Below are positions 1 through 9,077 of a stretch of 57,592 bases of DNA, one piece after another; position 1 is the stretch's first letter; each line of letters begins with the position of its first letter. The position numbers and the translations under genes were made by a program. The notes under the pieces were generated by a model. It ran no database searches and was not told the DNA's origin. It worked only from the letters and a program-made list of their open reading frames with translations. Source of the DNA: Spirulina sp. SIO3F2 (lineage in GTDB: Bacteria; Cyanobacteriota; Cyanobacteriia; Cyanobacteriales; Spirulinaceae); NCBI GenBank assembly GCA_010672165.1, contig JAAHHN010000014.1, positions 1 to 57,592 of the forward strand, in the 5' to 3' direction.

Positions 1-1244
1 TCTGTGATCGCGCATTCATGAAGTGCCCGTTTCATCCGTTTAATTGCCGTCGGGCGATCGGGTCCCCACACAATCAACTTGCCAATCAGCGAATCATAAT
101 AGGGGGGAATGTCATAGTCCGGATAAACATGGGAATCCATGCGCACCCCTGGGCCCCCAGGTGGCAGATAGGCTTGGATGCGACCGGGATGGGGCCGGAA
201 ATTATGTTCCGGGTCTTCAGCATTGATGCGACATTCAATTGCATGACCCCTGAGTTCCACATCTCCCTGCCGTAGAGACATCTTTTCACCCTGGGCTATC
301 CGGATTTGCTCGGTGATGAGATCAACGCCCGTGACCATTTCTGTGACTGGATGCTCCACCTGAATCCGGGTGTTCATCTCCATAAAATAGAAATTACCGC
401 TCTTATCCAGCAGGAATTCTACAGTCCCTGCCCCCACATAATTAATCGACTGAGCTGCCCGCACTGCAGCTTTACCCATCTGCTGCCGCAGTTTAGGCGT
501 GAGCACTGGGCTAGGGGATTCTTCGAGTAGTTTCTGGTGACGACGTTGAATTGAGCAATCGCGCTCTCCCAGATGAACCACGTTGCCATGACTATCGGCG
601 AGGATCTGAAATTCCACGTGGCGAGGGGCTTCGAGGAACTTTTCAAGGTATACGCCAGCATTGCCAAAAGCCGCTTCTGCTTCACCCTGCGCCGCCCGGA
701 AGAGTTTGATTAAATCCGCTTCATCGCGCACCAGACGCATCCCCCGACCGCCGCCCCCCGCAGTGGCTTTGAGGATCACCGGATAGCCAATTTTGCGAGC
801 TACCGCGATCGCTTGATTCTCATCGGCCAGCAGACCTTCACTCCCTGGCAACGTGGGAACCTTGGCATTTTGCATCGTTTTCTTCGCCGTGGACTTATCT
901 CCCATCGCCAACATCGCCTCAGGTGTGGGGCCAATAAACACAATCTTATGATCAGCGCAGATCTCAGCAAAGCGGGCATTCTCGGCCAAGAAGCCATAAC
1001 CCGGATGAATTGCTGTGGCATCCCGCGTCAGGGCCGCCGCGATGATATTGGGAATATTGAGATAACTTTTACTGCTGGGGGGCTGACCAATACAGACTCG
1101 TTCATCGGCAAGCTGGACATGCAGCGCCTGCTCATCAATAGTCGAATGCACTGCCACAGTAGAAATGCCCAATTCCTGACAACTGCGGAGAATACGGAGG
1201 GCAATTTCACCCCGATTGGCGATGAGAATTTTAGAGAACTGCAT
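1..1244 (-). CDS. accC: Biotin carboxylase subunit of acetyl-CoA carboxylase (3' end cut by the window)
   Basis: Carboxylates biotin on the carrier protein AccB with ATP and bicarbonate, the first half-reaction of acetyl-CoA carboxylase in fatty-acid synthesis (cytoplasm). About 414 codons are present; the family is near 450 residues, so roughly 35 C-terminal residues lie outside the window. The N-terminus reads [18 protein letters not shown], typical of biotin carboxylases. The ATP-grasp glycine loop [14 protein letters not shown] and the signature [14 protein letters not shown] are intact. The ATG at 1244 is chosen because the conserved N-terminal motif follows it at once. No frameshift is seen. 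The next gene upstream (1308-1589) is on the same strand 63 bp away. Confidence 0.96.
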   Translation of the reverse strand, partial: MQFSKILIANRGEIALRILRSCQELGISTVAVHSTIDEQALHVQLADERVCIGQPPSSKSYLNIPNIIAAALTRDATAIHPGYGFLAENARFAEICADHKIVFIGPTPEAMLAMGDKSTAKKTMQNAKVPTLPGSEGLLADENQAIAVARKIGYPVILKATAGGGGRGMRLVRDEADLIKLFRAAQGEAEAAFGNAGVYLEKFLEAPRHVEFQILADSHGNVVHLGERDCSIQRRHQKLLEESPSPVLTPKLRQQMGKAAVRAAQSINYVGAGTVEFLLDKSGNFYFMEMNTRIQVEHPVTEMVTGVDLITEQIRIAQGEKMSLRQGDVELRGHAIECRINAEDPEHNFRPHPGRIQAYLPPGGPGVRMDSHVYPDYDIPPYYDSLIGKLIVWGPDRPTAIKRMKRALHECAIT

Positions 1245-1307
1245 GGATAAACCAACGGCGATTGTGCAATCCACTATACAATTTTTGCGGTTCTCCGCCC
1301 TAATCCA

Positions 1308-1589
1308 CTAATCCAGTTCAGAGTCAGCCTCTGGCGGGTCTGAGAAATACTGCTCGGCCAGTTCTGAAGGGGGGCGATCGCTACTCCATGCCCACCATGC
1401 GCCACCACATTCGCATTCATAAAACTCCTGAAACTTGCGGCGATGATTCGTTCCCAGCACAGGCGCACGGCGATTAAGCCAAACTTTTTGGGCTTGCGTC
1501 ACGGCAGCACCACAATGGGGACAATGGAATGACAGTGAATGGATCGCATGTTCGACCCAGGCGGGAGGGAGGGGGTTGAAAGCGTCCAT
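1308..1589 (-). CDS. Small conserved protein with a zinc-ribbon-like cysteine pattern
   Basis: A 93-residue protein of unknown function. It has a CPHCG knuckle near residue 23 and a second CECGG knuckle near residue 60, a spacing that suits one zinc ribbon. The C-terminus is acidic. There is no signal peptide or membrane segment, so it is probably cytoplasmic. It lies 63 bp upstream of accC on the same strand and could be co-transcribed with it, but nothing in the sequence ties it to fatty-acid synthesis. I do not recognise the family. The cysteine pairs and a continuous codon structure make it more likely a real gene than a chance ORF. Confidence 0.7.
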   Translation of the reverse strand: MDAFNPLPPAWVEHAIHSLSFHCPHCGAAVTQAQKVWLNRRAPVLGTNHRRKFQEFYECECGGAWWAWSSDRPPSELAEQYFSDPPEADSELD

Positions 1590-1873
1590 ACGTCTTCGAG
1601 AATGAGGATTTGCTCTCTAGCTTAACCTGCATTAATTTTTAAGCGCAGTAACAATATCTACGTTCTGTCCCCACTCCCTCTCTTCAAACAAGAAGCAAGG
1701 AAACGAAGAAATACCGATAAATGTATTTTTAAAACAAATGCAACAATTAATGCCGCTCGCTCAGTTAGCGCTTAAGATGTTGCCTTGGGTTCTGGCTAGG
1801 GCTTAGTATCAGGGCTGCCGTTAAGGCTGTTGCCCCTAGCCCAGATATAAAACGAATAAAGAGAGGGACACTC

Positions 1874-3352
1874 GTGAATCTTGGACTGAACCTAATTTCT
1901 TTGCTCGGTATCGGTGGGCTATGTGTCGTGGCCTGGCTCGGCTCCGAAAACCGCCGCATCATTCCCTGGAATGTAATTGTTTTTGGGATTGGCCTACAAC
2001 TGCTCGTCGGCTTTATCGTTTTTGGTCTGGGTAGTGGCGTTGTTGAAGGGATTAACTCTTTACTTAATCCAATTTTAGATGCCTCGGAAGCAGGAGGACG
2101 ATTCCTCTTTGGGGGTTCAAAATCCTTGCTGGCAAACGATTGGGTGATTGGCGCTGGCCCCGGTGCAGCAGGTCGATGGCTCGCGCGGGCGGTGGGGTCT
2201 GGCTATGTTCAAGTCCCTGGCGATCGCATTGGCCCCGACAGCCTCAACCCCGGATTTTCCTATGTTCTCGCTTTTCGTGCCCTCCCTCAAATCATCTTTT
2301 TTGCCGGCTTAGTGAGCTTGCTCTATCGCATTCAAATTGGTGGTTTTTCGATCCTGGGGTTAGATATTCCCAAGTTCAATCCGATGAATGCGATCGTGCG
2401 GGTGTTTGCGATCGTCTTTCAAAAAACCATGAAAATCAGTGGAGCTGAATCCCTCTCGGGAGCCGCCAATATTTTTGTGGGTATTGAATCGGCGATCGCC
2501 ATTAAGCCTTTTTTGCCGAAGATGACCCGTAGCGAAATCTGCGCCATTCTCACCAGTTGCTTCGGGTCGATCGCCTCTTCAGTGTTAGGTCTCTACGCAG
2601 GTTTTCTCCGTCCCAGCTTCCCCAGCATTGCAGGACATTTGGTTTCCGCTTCAATCCTGACGATTCCTGCCTGTTTTGTGGTTGCCAAGATTCTGGTGCC
2701 GGAAACGGAGGAACCGGAAACGATGGGGAGCCTGCCAGAAGATGTGGAAGACGAGGACGGCAAACCCAAGCCCAGCTATATGGATAGCTTAATCGTAGGT
2801 GCATTAGATGGTGTCAAAATGGCGGTCGGAATTGCTGCTGTTTTGATTGCGATTTTGGGTGTTATTGCCCTATTCAATGCGCCTTTTAATGCCCTCTCCA
2901 ATCTTGTGGGTGGCGGTGATTCACTGATCGTTCAGTTTTTGCAAAACCCGCTGCGCAATTTGATGGGCATGCTTTTTGTCCCCTTGACGGCGCTCACGGG
3001 TGTGGCTACAGATTGGCCAACGCTCTGGAATGCCTCGCTTTTAATCGGTCAGCGTCTGTTTGAAACCAGTATTCCACCCTACTTAGCACTCAATGGTTTG
3101 GCTAGCTCTGGTGTACTGAATCAGCGGGCTTTGCTGATCGTTAGCTATGTGCTCTGCGGCTTTGCGCACTTGCCCTCCTACGGCATTTTTGTTGGCGGTG
3201 TTGCCTCCCTGGTTCCCGAACGGCGGGGTGAGATTTCCGCACTGGGATTTAAGTCTCTCTGGGCTGCAACATTGGCAACCCTGATGACGGGCTGTGTGGC
3301 AGGTTTGTTTTATGGCTTACTCGGCGATCCCACCTCAGTGATTGGCGGTTAA
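1874..3352 (+). CDS. Concentrative nucleoside transporter (CNT/NupC family)
   Basis: Inner-membrane symporter that takes up nucleosides with H+ or Na+. The 492-residue protein is a chain of hydrophobic helices with the CNT core: a helix-hairpin region around GAESLSGAANIFVGIESAI (near residue 194) and the following stretch rich in small residues. Family members are usually about 400 residues; the extra length is at the N-terminus (more helices) and in an acidic loop with EDVEDEDGKPKP near residue 297. The start is a GTG with an AGAGGGA ribosome-binding site 6-7 bp upstream. It is a single transcription unit. The ion used and the substrate preference cannot be read from the sequence. Confidence 0.87.
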   Translation: MNLGLNLISLLGIGGLCVVAWLGSENRRIIPWNVIVFGIGLQLLVGFIVFGLGSGVVEGINSLLNPILDASEAGGRFLFGGSKSLLANDWVIGAGPGAAGRWLARAVGSGYVQVPGDRIGPDSLNPGFSYVLAFRALPQIIFFAGLVSLLYRIQIGGFSILGLDIPKFNPMNAIVRVFAIVFQKTMKISGAESLSGAANIFVGIESAIAIKPFLPKMTRSEICAILTSCFGSIASSVLGLYAGFLRPSFPSIAGHLVSASILTIPACFVVAKILVPETEEPETMGSLPEDVEDEDGKPKPSYMDSLIVGALDGVKMAVGIAAVLIAILGVIALFNAPFNALSNLVGGGDSLIVQFLQNPLRNLMGMLFVPLTALTGVATDWPTLWNASLLIGQRLFETSIPPYLALNGLASSGVLNQRALLIVSYVLCGFAHLPSYGIFVGGVASLVPERRGEISALGFKSLWAATLATLMTGCVAGLFYGLLGDPTSVIGG

Positions 3353-3353
3353 T

Positions 3354-3381
3354 GAGTTCAAGGTTCAGAGTTCAAGATTCA
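3354..3381 (-). repeat. Heptanucleotide tandem repeat, four units (TGAAYYY type)
   Basis: Read on the minus strand the units are TGAATCT, TGAACTC, TGAACCT, TGAACTC. They start two bases after the stop codon of the CNT transporter gene. The same heptamer occurs in the opposite orientation at 3571-3619 and again at 22303-22330. This resembles the short tandemly repeated repetitive (STRR) sequences known from cyanobacteria. Confidence 0.75.
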
Positions 3382-3570
3382 AAGTTGGCTTGGATTCGGA
3401 CTTTGAGATCTTTGGGTCAAGCTTGAATCGCAGAAGACTATGCGGAGCGTGGCTTATTTACATTTCTCTCTAAACCCAAACCTGTTATCTCAATATGTCT
3501 CCCATTGTTATGAGTCCACGGGTGCTTATAAAGCCCTATTTTCGTCGGTCATGCTCTTCCCAAGTAAATC

Positions 3571-3619
3571 TGAACTCTGAACCTTGAACCCTGAACTTTG
3601 AACCCTGAACTTTGAACTC
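3571..3619 (+). repeat. Heptanucleotide tandem repeat, seven units, abutting a start codon
   Basis: Seven perfect-length units: TGAACTC, TGAACCT, TGAACCC, TGAACTT, TGAACCC, TGAACTT, TGAACTC. The array ends two bases before the ATG at 3622, so the usual ribosome-binding position of the next gene is occupied by repeat DNA and there is no purine-rich Shine-Dalgarno. Together with the inverted array at 3354-3381 it brackets about 190 bp of non-coding DNA. Confidence 0.85.
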
Positions 3620-3621
3620 TT

Positions 3622-4365
3622 ATGAAACGCCCCATCCGTTGGTTTATTGGTCTGATCGCCCTTACTGCGGCTACGTTAATTACCTGTCAAAGCTGGTTCT
3701 CTGGTTGGCAAGTCTTAGCCCAAACACCCAGTCCCACTCCGGCTGCTAGCCCCACTGAAGCGCCTGTGCCGAATCCGGCGGCGACGCCAACGCCAAGCCC
3801 AGAGGCTTCCCCTGTGCCGAATCCGGCAGTTGCCCCCACACCTGATCCTGTCGCAGCACCTGTTCCCAACCCTGAGGCTATACCTGAACCTGCGCCAGCT
3901 CCCGCAGCTTCTGCTCTACCTTTGGCAACCGAACCCTATAGTGATCCGGGTGGACGCTTCCAGGTGGGTGTGTTGCAAGGTTATAGCCAGAGTATTGTGG
4001 CAGGAATTCCCCTCTTTGAATCCGAAACAGGGGATGTAGCTTACACCGTAGCGATTCGCTCCCGTGCCAACACTGCAACAGTCAATGAAGCAGCCTTAGC
4101 CCAAATTGCCATCGATACAGTCAGTGGAGGCGAAGGGTTTACGCCCGGTGTGTTTGAACCTGTGCCCGCAGGAGGGGCTCGGCTGCCCTGGTCTGGAACG
4201 CTGACGACCAAGAAACCGCAACCCATGCAGGGATTGGTACTCTCTCGGCAAGCAGGCGATCGCATCTTGATTCTAGTGATTGCGGCGACTGAAGCAGGAG
4301 CTAGCAACCTGGAGTCGGTGTATAGTAGCCTTGAACCCACTTTGACTGCTCCTGAACCTGCCTAA
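3622..4365 (+). CDS. Secreted protein with a proline-rich N-terminal linker
   Basis: A 247-residue protein of unknown function. Residues 1-33 form a signal peptide or membrane anchor: two basic residues, a hydrophobic core, and a likely cleavage near VLAQ. Residues 35-100 are a low-complexity linker of PTPSP / PVPNP repeats, typical of wall-spanning or surface spacers. Residues 105-245 look like a globular domain (GGRFQVGVLQGYSQSI). The start ATG follows the heptamer array directly. Its stop TAA is adjacent to the ATG of the next gene (3622-4365, then 4366), so the two are almost certainly co-translated. I do not recognise the C-terminal domain. Confidence 0.8.
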   Translation: MKRPIRWFIGLIALTAATLITCQSWFSGWQVLAQTPSPTPAASPTEAPVPNPAATPTPSPEASPVPNPAVAPTPDPVAAPVPNPEAIPEPAPAPAASALPLATEPYSDPGGRFQVGVLQGYSQSIVAGIPLFESETGDVAYTVAIRSRANTATVNEAALAQIAIDTVSGGEGFTPGVFEPVPAGGARLPWSGTLTTKKPQPMQGLVLSRQAGDRILILVIAATEAGASNLESVYSSLEPTLTAPEPA

Positions 4366-4962
4366 ATGAACCCTGATCTGGAGATTCAACGCCTGCGTGA
4401 GCTCTTACCTGCTTCTGGCCGGATGAGAACGGTGATTCGGCCAGCGCGTCAGACGCGGCGGATGATCGATGCTCCGTTTCCAAAACCCTGGCAATGGGGT
4501 GATCGCACGATTTCGATCAATTTCAACCAATGGGCTCAACTTCCGGAACCCGAGCGGGATCTGCTTGTGCTGCGTACAGTCAGTTGGCTGGTGGGGATTC
4601 AATGGTTCAAACCGGATTTGTATCAGAGTTTAGCTGCTGCTGCAACGGGGGGAATACTCTTTGAACTGATTCAGCAGGATGCAGTAGGCATTTTGGTTTC
4701 AGGAGGCTTAGGCGCGATCGCGCTACGCCAGATTTGGCAACAATATCGTTCGCCCGAACGGGAGGTGGATGCCGATACCGCAGCAATCCAAATTGCCCAA
4801 CGGCGTGGCTATGATTTGGATACGGCAGCAGGGAGTCTGCTCTCCGCAATTAAAACAGTTGCTCAACTCGAAGGCCGTTCCAGTCTAAGTTATGTAGAAC
4901 TGCTCCGCTGCCAGAACCTCAAGGCTCAACGCAATCTTCAGTCAGCAACAACATCTCGATAG
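4366..4962 (+). CDS. DUF3318-type cyanobacterial protein
   Basis: A 198-residue protein resembling the cyanobacterial DUF3318 family; function unknown. Visible features are a basic N-terminal region with RPARQTRRMIDAPFPKPWQW, a conserved-looking ERDLLVLRTVSWL segment, and a central hydrophobic stretch (about residues 84-122) with two possible membrane segments separated by QQDAVGI. The C-terminal part contains EVDADTAAIQIAQRRGYD, similar in feel to the substrate side of M48-like metalloproteases, but no HExxH zinc motif is present. The ATG directly follows the TAA of the upstream gene without any spacer, which indicates translational coupling. Confidence 0.8.
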   Translation: MNPDLEIQRLRELLPASGRMRTVIRPARQTRRMIDAPFPKPWQWGDRTISINFNQWAQLPEPERDLLVLRTVSWLVGIQWFKPDLYQSLAAAATGGILFELIQQDAVGILVSGGLGAIALRQIWQQYRSPEREVDADTAAIQIAQRRGYDLDTAAGSLLSAIKTVAQLEGRSSLSYVELLRCQNLKAQRNLQSATTSR

Positions 4963-4998
4963 CTTGATTAAAGGCAACCAATACCTTTGGGATTGATT

Positions 4999-5799
4999 AT
5001 GATGCTAAAAGCAAAGACACTGTGTCTACTTCTGCCTACAATCACAATGTTTGTCAGTCTCTATTCATGTACTTCATCTTCCCAGATACCTCAAGAAGAA
5101 GTAGAAGAAACTCCTAGCGTAGAAAAAACGCCTTATATTGACGCAGAAACAGATCCAGGAACTGGGAATATTATCGGTCAAGTTGTATGGAATAACCAAG
5201 GGGTTGCTAGTAATGAGGTTTTACTGTGTGGTGAGCTTACTACCTTTGCAAGGAGCTTTGAATGTAGAGGGGAAGAGTTTAGAGCAAAAACCAATACTCA
5301 AGGGGAATTTTCTTTTGTTAATGTCCCAGTCGGCGAATATGGTATTGCCACCCGCATATTTGAAAGTGATAGCTGGCTAACTAGGATAGAAACGGTAGGT
5401 ACTATAAAGATTGGCCCACCTCAAACGTTTTCAGTTAAAGAATCATCTTCACTCCAGCTCAAACCAATCAATCTCACTAAACCCATCCAAGTTCAATCTC
5501 CAAGTCCCAGATCTACGGTCGTCCAGAAGCAGCCAATGTTTGCTTGGGAAGAGTTAGACTCTGCATCATATTATTCCCTCAGCGTAGCCTCGACAGACTC
5601 ACTGGAAGATACTTACGAAATTAGCTATAATTTCACTATTGCAGCCAACATGCAAAAATCGCAGCATATCCCAGAGCAAGAGTTATTAGAGTGCATATAT
5701 AAGTGGAATGTCGATGGATGGAATGAGCAAGGAGAACGCATTGCGACAAGTGGAGTACAAACATTTGAAATTGCCAACTGCCAGAACAAAATAGAATAG
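4999..5799 (+). CDS. Lipoprotein with a carboxypeptidase-regulatory-like domain
   Basis: Probable exported lipoprotein of 266 residues. The N-terminus MMLKAKTLCLL is followed by a hydrophobic core and a lipobox-like LYSC with the lipidated cysteine at about residue 24. After an acidic linker, residues 50-130 (GNIIGQVVWNNQGVASNEV, then TNTQGEFSFVNVPVGEYGI) look like the beta-sandwich found in carboxypeptidase-regulatory-like domains, often used in surface or periplasmic binding. The remaining part resembles an Ig-like beta domain (PSPRSTVVQKQPMFAWEEL). A TTG four codons earlier (4987) is in frame, but the ATGs at 4999/5002 fit a signal peptide better. AT-richer than its neighbours. Its last codons run into an ATAGA tandem repeat. 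Confidence 0.72.
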   Translation: MMLKAKTLCLLLPTITMFVSLYSCTSSSQIPQEEVEETPSVEKTPYIDAETDPGTGNIIGQVVWNNQGVASNEVLLCGELTTFARSFECRGEEFRAKTNTQGEFSFVNVPVGEYGIATRIFESDSWLTRIETVGTIKIGPPQTFSVKESSSLQLKPINLTKPIQVQSPSPRSTVVQKQPMFAWEELDSASYYSLSVASTDSLEDTYEISYNFTIAANMQKSQHIPEQELLECIYKWNVDGWNEQGERIATSGVQTFEIANCQNKIE

Positions 5800-5820
5800 A
5801 ATAGAATAGAATAGAATAGA
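5791..5820 (+). repeat. Pentanucleotide tandem repeat (ATAGA, six units)
   Basis: Six perfect copies of ATAGA. The repeat overlaps the last two codons and the TAG stop (5797-5799) of the lipoprotein gene and extends 21 bases beyond it. Because the stop is reached in the second unit, gain or loss of further units should not change the protein. Confidence 0.95.
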
Positions 5821-6060
5821 AGCAGTGAATCTAAAATACTAAGTATTGTATAAATGGTGGTTAAAACTGATTGGAGTGAAGCCCTATTGTTGATAACGAT
5901 TAGAAAAGACGTTTCATTAGCTCAATATTCCCATTAGTTTCCTCTCAGACAATGTGAATATGAATGGTCAATCATCACACTGAGTGTGAGTAATACTCTA
6001 ATCGCTAAGCGTAAGGTTTTCACCTTACGTGTTCCCTCTGAATGTGACACTTAAAAAGTC

Positions 6061-6295
6061 TAGTGCAGCGTCAACTCTAAGATTTGGGGTTAGCGCATTC
6101 TAGGGCGTGTCGTCAGTCAACACCAGAAGCCTTATGGGACAAAGGATAAAACACCCGACCCTAAAAACAGGAAAAGGAGCTGTAAGTTAGTCATAGCAAG
6201 AGTTTGAAGTCTAACTGACGACAGCCCCTAGAATCCTTGTGTGATAAGTCTTTCTAGAATTCGCAACCCCTACTTTTAATTGTGATGCTGTACTA
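6061..6295. mobile_element. MITE-like element, family 2, copy 1 (split by a family-1 element)
   Basis: Starts TAGTGCAGCGTCAACTCTAA and ends GATGCTGTACTA, giving imperfect terminal inverted repeats. A second, unsplit copy lies at 10021-10126. Aligning the two shows that the sequence from about 6101 to 6230 is extra here; it is a family-1 element. No ORF is present. The family-2 name is mine. Confidence 0.8.
6103..6228. mobile_element. MITE-like element, family 1, copy A (126 bp)
   Basis: Left end GGGCGTGTCGTCAGTCAAC and right end CTAACTGACGACAGCCCC are inverted repeats, flanked on both sides by TA (6101-6102 and 6229-6230). The inside contains CGACCCTAAAAACAGG and GCAAGAGTTTGAAGT, which recur in other copies (23516-23631; 35665-35801, 38748-38879 in opposite orientation; 44371-44698; split copy at 9777-10149). 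No ORF. The TA flanks suit IS630/Tc1-mariner type mobilisation in trans. Confidence 0.88.
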
Positions 6296-6468
6296 AAGAG
6301 ATTCGCTAGTCTGCAAAATGCTTCTAATTCTGTTCCTTGCTTGAACTGGATAGACTGAAAGTCTTCATTCGATTCTTAGGGTGGGATCGCACGAAAAGAA
6401 CTATCTGGCAGATCGAAGCTTCGGCTGCCATACTGGAGTCCGGCTCATGTTCCTCAATCCATATCCCT

Positions 6469-8340
6469 ATGCCTCGTTCCACCGCTCTAGATGCTTCCAA
6501 TCGCCTGCAACGCAATCTCCGTCGCTATTCTACAGCAGGGGTTTTTTGCGTCAGTTTGGTGGTGGCGTTAGTCAGCGTAATTCCCCTCTACAACAAACTA
6601 AAAGCATCGCAGGAGCAAGACCTTCAGGCGAAACTGAGTAACCGAACTTTGGCAACTGAACAGGTGCTGCAAGGCAAGATTAAGGTCGCTGAACAGGTCA
6701 CGAGTCGTACCTTTGCTCGACGGATGCTGTCTGACTACGTCCAGGGTCAGGCAAGCTTGGCTGAGTTACGAGAACTTAGTTTATTTGATCTAGAAGATGC
6801 GATCAATCAAAGCAAGTCATTGGTGGGGGTCAGTCGTTTTGACAGAAACAACCAACTTCTGGTTCGTGTCGGCGTTGCTTCTCCGTTTGGCCTCTCAGAC
6901 ATTCTCAAAGCGGACAATAACGAGTCCATCACAGTTGGCCCCATCACGATTGATAATCATCCCCATCTCTTGGTGAGTAGCCCGATTGTTTCTGAGCAGC
7001 AAGGGCGGCTTGGTCGAGATATTGCTGTATTTAGAATGCTCGATATGAATAAGCTCGTTGCAGACAACAGTGGTCTTGGGGAGACGGGTGAGATGCTCTT
7101 AGCCCAAGAGTATGAGGGCAATGTGGAATTATTCTTTCCCTTGCGGAACAGTTCACAGGTATTGCCGGAACAGTCAATTTCTTTCCTGAGAAGCGCGATC
7201 GCCCAAGATGCAGTGGGAATTGAACATTACAACGGTCAGGTCATTGCCTTCCAACGCTTACCAAATACGGACTGGGCCATTGCGGTGCAGATGGAGCAGC
7301 AGGAACTGTATGGTGCAGTAAATCGGGATCTAATTTTTGTAGGTCTGACAGTATTTGGGGTTAGCACAATCGCCACGATTAGTTTGGTTTTAGTGCTGAG
7401 TCCTCTGATTGGTCGGGTTACGGATGCTGATGAGTTAGAGAAAGAGGTGTTGGCAAAGACAACAGCATTTGAGGAACTCAAACAAACTCAAATCCAGTTG
7501 GTGCAAGCCGAAAAAATGTCGAGTCTCGGGCAATTGGTTGCAGGGATTGCCCATGAGATTAATAACCCGATGAACTTTATTCATGGCAACTTGACTCATC
7601 TGGAAGACGCTGCTCAAAAGTTATTAGAAGCCACTCATTTTCTCCTTGCTAAATACCCCAATCTCCCTGCGGATGTTGAAGAGAAACTCGAAGATTTAGA
7701 ATTTGAATATATTGAAGAAGACTTACCAAAAATAATTAGTTCTATGCAAGTGGGTTCCAAGCGTATCCGAGAAATTGTCCTCTCGCTGCGAAACTTTTCA
7801 CGTTTGGATGAATCGGAACTCAAACCGATCAATATTCATGAAGGTCTCGATAGTACTTTGTTGCTGTTGCAAAACCGAGTTAAACCTAGACCAGAAAATC
7901 CAGGGGTAAAAATCATCAAAGCCTATGGTGATATTTCTCAGGTTGAATGCTATGCCAGTCAGCTAAATCAAGTCTTCATGAATCTTTTGGTTAACGCCTT
8001 GGATGCACTCGATGAACATAACGCTGATTGTAGTTTTCAAGATCTCGAACTAAATCCAGCAACGATTACGATTACAACTGAGGTTACCCAACAGAATACA
8101 ATAGTTATTAAAATTGCCGATAATGGCCCGGGGATTCCTCCTGACATTCATCGCAAACTCTTTGATCCATTTTTTACTACTAAGCCCGTCGGTAAAGGGA
8201 CAGGAATGGGACTGTCGATTAGTCAACAAATTGTTCATGAGAACCACAAGGGCAAGTTGTTCTGCAATACCCAGTTGGGAATTGGAACGGAGTTTGTGAT
8301 TGAGCTACCGTTGCGGCAAACGTCGATTGGAGTTGGTTAG
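6469..8340 (+). CDS. Membrane-bound sensor histidine kinase
   Basis: Two-component sensor of 623 residues from the chosen ATG. TM1 spans about residues 22-42, followed by an extracytoplasmic sensor region of some 240 residues (double-CACHE-like in length), TM2 at about 286-310, then a short linker and a coiled coil (ELKQTQIQLVQAEKMSSLGQ). The phospho-acceptor is His362 in GIAHEINNPMNFI. The ATPase domain shows the N box (NLLVNALDALDE), the G1 box (IADNGPGIPPDI), the F box (FDPFFTTKPVGKGTG) and the G2 box (GMGLSIS). It is complete. No response regulator is adjacent, so its partner is unknown. An in-frame TTG at 6337 would add 44 residues with no recognisable role; the ATG before the basic stretch and TM1 is preferred. 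Confidence 0.9.
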   Translation: MPRSTALDASNRLQRNLRRYSTAGVFCVSLVVALVSVIPLYNKLKASQEQDLQAKLSNRTLATEQVLQGKIKVAEQVTSRTFARRMLSDYVQGQASLAELRELSLFDLEDAINQSKSLVGVSRFDRNNQLLVRVGVASPFGLSDILKADNNESITVGPITIDNHPHLLVSSPIVSEQQGRLGRDIAVFRMLDMNKLVADNSGLGETGEMLLAQEYEGNVELFFPLRNSSQVLPEQSISFLRSAIAQDAVGIEHYNGQVIAFQRLPNTDWAIAVQMEQQELYGAVNRDLIFVGLTVFGVSTIATISLVLVLSPLIGRVTDADELEKEVLAKTTAFEELKQTQIQLVQAEKMSSLGQLVAGIAHEINNPMNFIHGNLTHLEDAAQKLLEATHFLLAKYPNLPADVEEKLEDLEFEYIEEDLPKIISSMQVGSKRIREIVLSLRNFSRLDESELKPINIHEGLDSTLLLLQNRVKPRPENPGVKIIKAYGDISQVECYASQLNQVFMNLLVNALDALDEHNADCSFQDLELNPATITITTEVTQQNTIVIKIADNGPGIPPDIHRKLFDPFFTTKPVGKGTGMGLSISQQIVHENHKGKLFCNTQLGIGTEFVIELPLRQTSIGVG

Positions 8341-9077
8341 GGCAGAGTAGGCTTTAGATTGATGGACATAAAGATCAATATAAGCATCTTCAAAAATGGC
8401 TTTTATGGTTTTCTGCTTCAACTGTTTGCAGTAGGAAAATTGCTGGATGAGAATATCATCAAAAAGCTTCTTTATTGAGAATTTCAATAATAAGATAATT
8501 TCTTAAACGCCTTATCAGCCTGGGTTTCATCGTTTTACTTAACCCGAACTCAGGTTTGGAGTAATTCTCCTCTGAGACATTTGTAAACGATCGCCACCCA
8601 CCCCAGGCAAGCTAGGCAGGCAATTTCGAACCCATTCTCCATCCTTTTCATTAAGAACCTTTAAGCATTTATTGGGATGTTTGCCAATACGTGCATTTTT
8701 TGCCGTGTGATCAATTGAGTGTTTATCCGCATCGTCGAGGAATTATGCTGCTCAGGGGTGTAGCGCCTATTACACCAAACAAATACCCCTACTCCAACAA
8801 CTAGCAAATTTAGGCTAACGCAAACTATCCAACGTGTTGACCTGATCGCACAATACTCCCTATTGCTGATCCGACTGTCCATTATTTCAGCATTGAAAGC
8901 CTCAAACTGTGGGGCTACACATCTCTGATGACAAAACCAGATGGATTAAATAATTGACTCCCTAAGCAACACACTTTTTGCCACTTTTTCTCTATTGCAC
9001 CATTGAGTCCATTTGCTGACAATCAAAACTATACAGGTCATCCAAACACCGTCGCATCCACCAATCAGAACGCAACC
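8341..9077. other. Intergenic stretch without a supported gene
   Basis: About 740 bp between the histidine kinase and the pentapeptide lipoprotein. A minus-strand reading frame (8661-8882, 73 codons) has one hydrophobic segment but no ribosome-binding site, and I do not call it. None of the repeat families seen elsewhere in the window occurs here. The promoter of the downstream gene should lie in the right part, but I see no clear -35/-10 pair. Confidence 0.5.

Noticed and set aside
8661-8882. 73-codon minus-strand frame with a hydrophobic segment
   Set aside because: No ribosome-binding site and no recognisable family; the hydrophobic stretch alone is not enough.
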